Assembly: GCA_025360395.1 (NCBI GenBank)
Contig: JANYCH010000298.1
Span: 1 to 11,987, forward strand
From: Cytophagales bacterium
GTDB lineage: Bacteria; Bacteroidota; Bacteroidia; Cytophagales; UBA9547
Direction: 5' to 3'
DNA: 11,987 nucleotides
Shown piece by piece: positions 6,049 to 11,987 of the stretch (the first letter of the stretch is position 1; each line of letters starts with the position of its first letter). The notes below the pieces were generated by a model. It worked only from the letters and a program-made list of their open reading frames with translations. It had not been told where the DNA came from and did not search any database. Position numbers and translations under genes: made by a program.

Positions 6049-6081
6049 ATGGAGCGTTTTCGCTCTTTTAATGCTGACTAA
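6049..6081 (+). CDS. Possible 10-codon upstream ORF (leader peptide)
   Basis: ATG at 6049 opens a frame MERFRSFNAD ending at TAA 6079-6081. It is preceded by an A-rich stretch, which is how many Bacteroidota translation starts look. It lies inside the predicted 5' leader of the giant gene and fully overlaps the hairpin at 6052-6065. It contains no run of one amino acid as in classic attenuators. Chance occurrence is quite possible for so short a frame. Confidence 0.2.
   Translation: MERFRSFNAD
6052..6069 (+). terminator. Compact hairpin with T-tract in the giant gene's leader
   Basis: GAGCG (6052-6056), loop TTTT, CGCTC (6061-6065), followed by TTTTAA. The stem is GC-rich but only five pairs; flanking A and T runs could extend it past a mismatch. 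It could be an intrinsic terminator or attenuator for read-through from the Hsp70-like gene, or a stabilising 5' leader structure. It lies 41 bases before the ATG of the giant gene. Confidence 0.4.
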
Positions 6082-6110
6082 AAGATAATGGTCCTAAAAA
6101 TCATAATATT

Positions 6111-9100
6111 ATGATCAATCCTATGCGTAAACTTATACTGTTTATTACTGCAATATTGTTTGCAGGTGCGGGTGCATTTGCACAATTAGTTGTTAATACC
6201 AATGATGCAGGTGGGGGCTCTTTACGGCAAGCTATTCAAAATTCGCTTGGTACAGGTGGTACCATTACATTTAATATACCAGGTCCTGGACCATATATAA
6301 TAAACTTGGCTACTCCTCTGGCTTTTAATTTTGGATCTGGAGCCTTAATTGTAGATGCAACTACCCAACTAGGATATACTGCAGGCAACCCGAATGTGAT
6401 AATAAAAGGAGATGGCCTAATTGATGGTATACAAGTAAATAGATCAAATGTTACCATTCGAGGTTTGGTGTTGCAGAACTTCAAAAACGGATACAATCAG
6501 ACATTTGGAGGCTCAAATTTAATAGATGGCTGTTGGATTGGTGTGAACAATACTGGAACAGCTTCTTCAAATGACATTTCAGACAATGGGATTTTCATTA
6601 ACAGTAATTCCGGAAATAATAACGTTACTATTAACAACTCTTTAATTTCAGGTTGCGGAAAGGTTGGTATTTATTTTAAAGGAGCACAGAATGGCTCTGT
6701 AGTATCTAATTCTTTAATTGGGACAGATAAGACTGGAACACTTCCTATTCAAAATGGCGCAATACTTGATGCCGAAAATTTCCATGGAATATTGATAGAA
6801 GAAACTCCCGGGGTTCAGATTATGTCTAATGTTATATCAGCTAATGCCAGTGGAGGTATAGATATCAAGGGGGGAAACAGTGGCGGTTCGGTTATAAAAG
6901 GTAATAAAATAGGTACAGATATTACAGGAAATAAACCTTTAGGGAATAATACATTTGGTGTTAGAATCAAAGATTCAGATAATCATACTATAGGTGGTGT
7001 GGGGGCAACTAACCGCAATATCATTTCGGCTAATGGTAATGAAAAATACAGATTTTATGCTTATTCAAAAGGAGCTCCTAATGAAGTAGACTGGTACAAT
7101 TCATGTGGTATCTACTTTGGACATTCAAGCAACAACAAAATATTAAATAATTACATCGGCGTAAATGCGAGTGGAAACAGTTCCAAAGATGTGAATGATT
7201 ATGATCTGGGCAATTTCTATTGTGGGATCAAAATTGAAGACCGTTCAGCAAATACCATCATTCAGGATAATAATGTTTCGGGAAATGGATTCAGGTCTTT
7301 TGAACAATATGCTTTAATAACTTATCCTACTAACAATGGTGGAGAAACTATGAAGGGCCATGGTATTTTAATAAAAGATGCTTTAACCTTAGGAAATGTT
7401 GTTACAGGTAACTATGTTGGTATTGGAGCAGACGGTTCAACCAAAATAGGTAACAAACAAGACGGGATATCTATTCAGGGAGCAACTGGAACAATAATTG
7501 GAGGTAACACAGCAGCGTTAAGAAATGTCATAAGTGGCAATGTATGGGGTATAACTATTTCGTCTAATTATTACAATTCACAAAGTTCAGACATTAAGAT
7601 TTTTGGAAATTATATTGGTACTGATGCAACAGGAACTTTAGCTATTGGGAATTTGGAAGGTGGAATAGATGTATTACACTACACAAAAGGTACAATTATC
7701 GGGGGAACCGCTGCTGGGCAAAGAAACGTCATATCAGGGAATGGATCGGGAATATCACTTCTGGGGAACTCGCCTGCGGGAGGTTTAATCGATGCAGATA
7801 AAGGAAAGTCGTCCTATAATGCAGTAGTTTATGGAAACTACATCGGATATGCTGCAGACGGCATCACACCCATGCCCAATTTGGGAAATGGCCTTATTTT
7901 GTCAGAAAAAGCAAACAATAACACAATCGGAGGTACAGCCGTAGGACAGGCAAATAGAATAGCGAATAATATTGGCCATGGTATCTATTCAAACACTGGA
8001 ACTTCTAATACTATAAGTGGAAATATAATAACCAGTAATACTTTGACTGGAATATTTTTCGATGGTGCATCGACAAACACGGTTAGTTCAAATCAGATTA
8101 TTTCTAATAAATCGCATGGAATTAATTTAGCTTCCTCCAGCAACGGAAACAGCTTTTGGGGGAATACAATAGGTGATTTAACCGTTGTTGCGAAGGGCAA
8201 TATTGGCGATGGTATAAACATTTCTAATAGTTCAAACAACATTATTGGTGGTGTAAATCCTGGGGAAGGTAATACTATAGCCATCAACACTGGTAATGGG
8301 ATTTCAATTATAGGCGCTACTTCAAGCAACAATTCAATGCACCGAAATATAATATCCTGTAATGGTGGCAGAGGAATTGAATTAAATGGTGTTGCCAATG
8401 GAAATTACGCTGCACCTACTTATTCTGGTAGTGAAACGGCTTTGGTTGTGACTGGGCCAGCCGGTTCGTTTATAGAATTATATAGTTTAGATGGTTGCAA
8501 TAACTGCTCAGGTACAGATTTAAATAAACTTCAGGGCAAAACTTTCATAACTTCAGGACCAAGTCCCTTAAGTTATTCAGGCACCACCGGAGTAAAATAT
8601 ACAGCAACAGCTTCAGCCGGAAATACCACAGCAGCCCACAAAACCTCAGAATTTTCTGATTGTTATAGCCTTTGTACTTCGCCAATATTAAATAAAGCAG
8701 TATCCGGAAGTACGGTCTGTCAGAATGTAGATGGAACGGTAACGATTAACAATCCGGAACCATTAAGATATGATGCCTTAATTGGAGGTATAAGTGTGGC
8801 GAATGGTATAGGGGCCGGTGCTGCATTGGTTTTAACCATTCCGAAAGCAGCACTTGGAAATGCCACTAAAACTGTAACTTTCACGGCCACTTCTAATGGC
8901 GGAGGTTGTCTACCTAAAACTTTAACAAATAATACACAGGTAATTGTTAATCCGCCTGTGAATATTAATTTATTAGTGAAAGGGGACACAATTTGTTCTG
9001 GAGTAAATGCAGAGGTAACAATTCTGGCTTCAGAAGCGATTTCATATCAGGCCATTATAGGTGGCAACCCGGTAGGTAACCCCGTTAACGGGCCAAACGA

Positions 9101-11987
9101 TATAATATTAATCATACCCGAAAATAAATTAACAACTGGCAATAATGTAGTTTCTTTTGAAGCAACACCTATTGGAGGTGGTTGCTTGCCAGTGCCATTA
9201 AATAACAAAGCAACTGTGATTTTAAACCCTGCCTTTAATTCAAACCTGGCGGTAGTAGGAGATACTGTTTGTGCAGGCACACCTGCAAAGGTCATCATTA
9301 AAGCAGCCCAAAACCTGAATTATAAGGCTATTTTAAATTCTCAGCAAGTAGGAGCTGGAAAAGGGATTTCACCTAATGACCTAACTATTACAATCCCATC
9401 TGCAAGTCTTGTAGTGGGAAATAACTTAGTTTCTTTTACCGGACAATTTGACGGAAATAATTGCCCGGTGGTTGATTTGACTAACAAAGCATTAGTAATT
9501 TTAAACCCAGGTGTTAAGACAGACCTGAATGTTACCGGCGATACTGTTTGTCAGGGAAATCCTGCTACGGTTACAATCTTTGCTACTCAAAATATTTTAT
9601 ACACTGCTTATAAAAATAATTTACCAATTGGCTCCAGTCAGGGTGTTAGTCCGGGCAATACCACTATTACCATTCCAGGTGCAAATCTGGCTGTAGGCAC
9701 TAATATCATAAATTTCAAAGGACAGTTTAAAGGTGATGGATGTCCGGCAACCGATCTTGATAATTCTGCGACCGTTATCATGAACACACCTCCTAAAACA
9801 GATTCTGATGTCCAGACAAATACTCCGATATGTTTTGGCCAGCAGGGAACTTTAACTGTGATAACAGCAGAAAAGGGGAAATTCTACCAGGTTATAGATC
9901 AGAATAATAAAATAGTAAGTGATAAGATAGAAAGTACAGTTAATGGTTCATTGCTTATTAATCTATATTCTCTTGCAGTAAATACCTACACTTTAACTGT
10001 CAACGCTTCAGTTCCTGGTTGTAACGGAATTTTTAAATTGACTAAAACTGCACCATTTACGGTTAATCCTGGATTAAACAGTGCCTTGTCAATTACTTAT
10101 AAAGATACCATTTGCCTCGGTGAGAGAGATACCATCACCATCCTTAATTCTCAGTTAAATGTTGAATATCAGGCCTTCAATAATGCAGGGAATGCTTCTT
10201 TGAGTGGAAAAGTTATTGGTACCGGAGGAACAATCAGGGTGCCTTTATTACCTCTAGCTGGTGGGAATACGGTTGTTTACTTCAATGCTGTGATTGGCGG
10301 TTGTGGTTCAGTACGTCTTGGAAATACTGCCAAGATCTTTGTGAACACAGACGTGAAAAAGAATTTAGGTGCAACAGCAACTTCACCCATTTGTTTGGGC
10401 GAGACAGCGATTGTAACAATTGTAGGAGCTGAAAAAGATAAATACTACCAGGTATTTGAAAATAAAAAAGCAGTCTCTGCTAAGGTGCCGGGAAATAACG
10501 GGACAATAACCATAGATGTTCCAAACCTAATTGTAGGTGACCATAAATTCACGATTAACGTCACTGTGCCTGGATGCAAAAGCGATACTTTATTGCAAAA
10601 TCCAGTTACGAAAGTCAACAGTGCCCCTGATTCTACCTTAAAGGTGGGTACAAACGGACCTGTTTGTGATGGTAACCAGGCTGAGTTTTACATCTTCAAA
10701 TCTCAATTAGGTAAAAAGTATGAAATATTTAACGGGGCCACTTCAGTTAGCCTGCAAAAGGACGGAAATGGTGATACCCTTAGAATCCCTCTTGTTAACC
10801 TGATCCCAGGCACTTATATTTTAACTGCGAAAGCGACTTCTGCCGGTTGTACAAAATCTGTTGACTTAACTGAGAAAGGAACTATTACCATTAATAAAAA
10901 CCCATCAAAAACTTTAAAAGCAACTGTTAACGGACCTGTTTGTTTGGGAAACCCTGCTGAGGTAACTGTCTTGGCAGCTGAAGACGGCAAGTTTTATGAA
11001 GTATTTTATAAAGGTAAATCTATCAGCGCCTCGGCTAAAGGCACTGGTGCAGATTTAAAAATTCCAATTGTTACTACTACCCTTCCAGCCGGATTAAACC
11101 CGCTCTCTATTGGCATCAGCGTTCCTGGTTGCTTACCCGATACTCTGACAGAAAAGCCTGTACTGGAAATAAACAGCAAAGCTTCAGATTCACTTTTAGT
11201 AACTGCGGTTACGTCGCCTATTTGTGTTGGGACAGATGGTGCCGTAAGGATTACCGGAATCCAACCTAAAGTAAGCTACCAGGCCTATATCGGTATTGAT
11301 TCTGTAAGCCTGACTCTAACAGGACCAGGACCAGACCTTATTTTGCCAATACCTTCAAATAAGCTATTTCCAGGTCTGAACAACATTTCTGTTAAAGCAT
11401 ATATTAAGGGTTGTACAGTAAGCGACTTAAGAGATACAGCTGGTATCAAGGTTAACCCAAACCCAAAACTTGACCTTGCCATTTCTGTAGACCCCAGCAC
11501 TATTTGTAAAGGTGGAGAAAGCATACTCACAATTGCAACCTCTGAGTCTGGTGTTACCTATCAGGCGGTTTCAGGTCAGCCACCTGTTACCGTAAGTAAT
11601 GCAGAATTAAGTACCGGTGGGGAAGTAAAACTGACAGTATTTGGCTTGCCTGAAGGAGTTAACATAGTGGGTGTAGAAGCTTCGGTTCAAGGTTGTGTAA
11701 AGAAAAACCTGGATTCAACCGTTTCTATTTTGGTAAATAAAGGTCCCAAACTTGATTATGCAGTTACCGGTTCTACAGTTTGTATTGGCGACAGTGGTAA
11801 ATTGACAATCAGTGGAAGTGAGCCAGGTGTTGTGTACGAGGCTTTTGAAAAAACCTCTAATGGTTCAGTAAGCAGAAAAATTATAGGAACCGGAAATGCT
11901 ATAGAAATTACCCTTAAGCCAAGCAAAAACTCTCTTGATACCATAATAGTAAAAGCAGAAGTAGCAGGTTGCGGAATTGTAAGGTTA
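6111..11987 (+). CDS. Giant secreted beta-helix/Ig-like repeat protein, 5' part (type IX secretion substrate likely)
   Basis: The frame is open for 1959 codons and has no stop before the window ends. Residues 1-24 are a signal peptide (basic MRK at 5-7, hydrophobic core, AFA-Q cleavage site). VVNTNDAGGGSLRQAI follows, the usual opening of long parallel beta-helix proteins. Residues about 45-770 are beta-helix coils with recurring NYIGTDATGT...GN..GI and TIGG...RNVISGN motifs. Residues about 771-855 form a Cys-containing domain ending TSEFSDCY. From about 855 on there are at least twelve Ig-like repeats. No catalytic motif is visible, so a structural, adhesive or glycan-binding role outside the cell is inferred; a C-terminal sorting domain is expected beyond 11987. 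ATG at 6123 (MRKLIL...) is an equally good start; neither has a Shine-Dalgarno site. An in-frame TGA at 6075 rules out starts further upstream than 6078. Confidence 0.92.
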   Translation, partial: MINPMRKLILFITAILFAGAGAFAQLVVNTNDAGGGSLRQAIQNSLGTGGTITFNIPGPGPYIINLATPLAFNFGSGALIVDATTQLGYTAGNPNVIIKGDGLIDGIQVNRSNVTIRGLVLQNFKNGYNQTFGGSNLIDGCWIGVNNTGTASSNDISDNGIFINSNSGNNNVTINNSLISGCGKVGIYFKGAQNGSVVSNSLIGTDKTGTLPIQNGAILDAENFHGILIEETPGVQIMSNVISANASGGIDIKGGNSGGSVIKGNKIGTDITGNKPLGNNTFGVRIKDSDNHTIGGVGATNRNIISANGNEKYRFYAYSKGAPNEVDWYNSCGIYFGHSSNNKILNNYIGVNASGNSSKDVNDYDLGNFYCGIKIEDRSANTIIQDNNVSGNGFRSFEQYALITYPTNNGGETMKGHGILIKDALTLGNVVTGNYVGIGADGSTKIGNKQDGISIQGATGTIIGGNTAALRNVISGNVWGITISSNYYNSQSSDIKIFGNYIGTDATGTLAIGNLEGGIDVLHYTKGTIIGGTAAGQRNVISGNGSGISLLGNSPAGGLIDADKGKSSYNAVVYGNYIGYAADGITPMPNLGNGLILSEKANNNTIGGTAVGQANRIANNIGHGIYSNTGTSNTISGNIITSNTLTGIFFDGASTNTVSSNQIISNKSHGINLASSSNGNSFWGNTIGDLTVVAKGNIGDGINISNSSNNIIGGVNPGEGNTIAINTGNGISIIGATSSNNSMHRNIISCNGGRGIELNGVANGNYAAPTYSGSETALVVTGPAGSFIELYSLDGCNNCSGTDLNKLQGKTFITSGPSPLSYSGTTGVKYTATASAGNTTAAHKTSEFSDCYSLCTSPILNKAVSGSTVCQNVDGTVTINNPEPLRYDALIGGISVANGIGAGAALVLTIPKAALGNATKTVTFTATSNGGGCLPKTLTNNTQVIVNPPVNINLLVKGDTICSGVNAEVTILASEAISYQAIIGGNPVGNPVNGPNDIILIIPENKLTTGNNVVSFEATPIGGGCLPVPLNNKATVILNPAFNSNLAVVGDTVCAGTPAKVIIKAAQNLNYKAILNSQQVGAGKGISPNDLTITIPSASLVVGNNLVSFTGQFDGNNCPVVDLTNKALVILNPGVKTDLNVTGDTVCQGNPATVTIFATQNILYTAYKNNLPIGSSQGVSPGNTTITIPGANLAVGTNIINFKGQFKGDGCPATDLDNSATVIMNTPPKTDSDVQTNTPICFGQQGTLTVITAEKGKFYQVIDQNNKIVSDKIESTVNGSLLINLYSLAVNTYTLTVNASVPGCNGIFKLTKTAPFTVNPGLNSALSITYKDTICLGERDTITILNSQLNVEYQAFNNAGNASLSGKVIGTGGTIRVPLLPLAGGNTVVYFNAVIGGCGSVRLGNTAKIFVNTDVKKNLGATATSPICLGETAIVTIVGAEKDKYYQVFENKKAVSAKVPGNNGTITIDVPNLIVGDHKFTINVTVPGCKSDTLLQNPVTKVNSAPDSTLKVGTNGPVCDGNQAEFYIFKSQLGKKYEIFNGATSVSLQKDGNGDTLRIPLVNLIPGTYILTAKATSAGCTKSVDLTEKGTITINKNPSKTLKATVNGPVCLGNPAEVTVLAAEDGKFYEVFYKGKSISASAKGTGADLKIPIVTTTLPAGLNPLSIGISVPGCLPDTLTEKPVLEINSKASDSLLVTAVTSPICVGTDGAVRITGIQPKVSYQAYIGIDSVSLTLTGPGPDLILPIPSNKLFPGLNNISVKAYIKGCTVSDLRDTAGIKVNPNPKLDLAISVDPSTICKGGESILTIATSESGVTYQAVSGQPPVTVSNAELSTGGEVKLTVFGLPEGVNIVGVEASVQGCVKKNLDSTVSILVNKGPKLDYAVTGSTVCIGDSGKLTISGSEPGVVYEAFEKTSNGSVSRKIIGTGNAIEITLKPSKNSLDTIIVKAEVAGCGIVRL
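6530..8310 (+). repeat. Beta-helix coil repeats within the giant protein
   Basis: A long repeat recurs in the protein. One half is like YIGTDATGTLAIGN plus a GI motif, seen near 6717 (LIGTDKTGT), 6906 (KIGTDITGN), 7153 (YIGVNASGN), 7413 (YVGIGADGS), 7611 (YIGTDATGT) and 7841 (YIGYAADGI). The other half is like TIIGGTAAGQRNVISGN, seen near 6990, 7495, 7690, 7925 and 8240. Spacing is irregular (about 60-85 residues), which fits parallel beta-helix turns with loops of differing length. The DNA has diverged, so these are old repeats. Confidence 0.75.
8673..11987 (+). repeat. Twelve tandem Ig-like repeats with paired cysteines
   Basis: The first Cys of each repeat (in motifs like GDTVCxG or NGPVCxG) is at residues 870, 962, 1054, 1147, 1241, 1335, 1428, 1519, 1611, 1705, 1799 and 1891, giving spacings of 91-94. 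A second Cys in a GC or NC motif (for example GGGCLP, VPGCKS, VAGCGI) lies about 60-70 residues later in all twelve. Between them each has a VTI strand, a Y-x-A or Y-x-V strand and a hydrophobic IP...L..G strand, so a small beta-sandwich with one disulfide is likely. The twelfth is cut by the window edge after its second Cys. Confidence 0.88.

Larger units (their letters stand above)
5791..6110. other. Intergenic and leader region before the giant repeat-protein gene
   Basis: This 320-base gap has no long ORF. Its first 190 bases are AT-rich and hold no clear terminator for the Hsp70-like gene. The second part contains a promoter candidate (5984-6014), an inverted repeat CATTTG (5982-5987) / CAAATG (6000-6005) overlapping the promoter, an A-tract (6042-6049), a tiny ORF (6049-6081) and a hairpin (6052-6065) followed by TTTT. 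From the predicted transcription start near 6020 the leader would be about 90 bases. Confidence 0.6.

Noticed and set aside
6236..11944. Several minus-strand ORFs of 60-100 codons (for example 6236-6496, 8093-8398, 8720-8989, 9047-9298, 11285-11530, 11756-11944)
   Set aside because: They lie wholly inside the giant plus-strand frame, have low-complexity Pro/Leu-rich products that mirror its Gly/Asn/Thr-rich codons, and show no domains.
8673..11987. Repeats in the giant gene as a CRISPR array or other DNA-level repeat
   Set aside because: The repetition is at protein level with a period near 280 bases, in one open frame, with diverged DNA.

Overview
The window looks like chromosomal DNA of a member of the Bacteroidota, probably from the Cytophagia/Sphingobacteriia side, although the exact taxon is an inference. 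The DNA is AT-rich and most start codons lack a Shine-Dalgarno site. One intergenic region carries a promoter of the Bacteroidota type (TTTG, 19 bases, then a near match to TAnnTTTG). The right half is one end of a giant secreted repeat protein of the kind these bacteria export by the type IX secretion system. No tRNA, rRNA, CRISPR array, transposase or phage gene was seen.

Left part (1-3387, minus strand): the first 27 codons of a helix-turn-helix regulator (WYL type likely) lie at the edge. After a 186-base gap comes a tight minus-strand gene cluster. Read in transcription order it holds a DJ-1/PfpI-family protein, a 72-residue His-rich small membrane protein, a DUF486 four-helix membrane protein (overlapping by ATGA), an arginyl/leucyl-tRNA-protein transferase-like protein, and a PLP enzyme of the ACC deaminase/D-cysteine desulfhydrase family. 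Spacings of 4, -4, 63 and 7 bases suggest one operon, perhaps with a break at the 63-base gap.

Middle (3388-6110, plus strand): ccmB, a heme exporter membrane subunit, is divergent from the cluster and stands alone. A 440-base gap follows with a heptamer tandem repeat and what looks like a degenerate dispersed repeat. Next is a short Hsp70-like ATPase that must start at TTG. The following 320-base leader region contains a promoter candidate, a 10-codon upstream ORF and a compact hairpin.

Right part (6111-11987, plus strand): one reading frame stays open for 1959 codons and runs off the window. It encodes a signal peptide, a long right-handed beta-helix, a short Cys-containing domain and at least twelve Ig-like repeats of 91-94 residues, each with two Cys at fixed places. 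It is probably a type IX-secreted surface or extracellular protein whose C-terminal sorting domain lies beyond the edge. Several short minus-strand ORFs inside it are shadows.

Nothing points to a complete new defence or mobile system. The parts most worth a second look are the giant repeat protein with its leader, the heptamer repeats placed exactly at gene boundaries, and the unusual minus-strand gene cluster.
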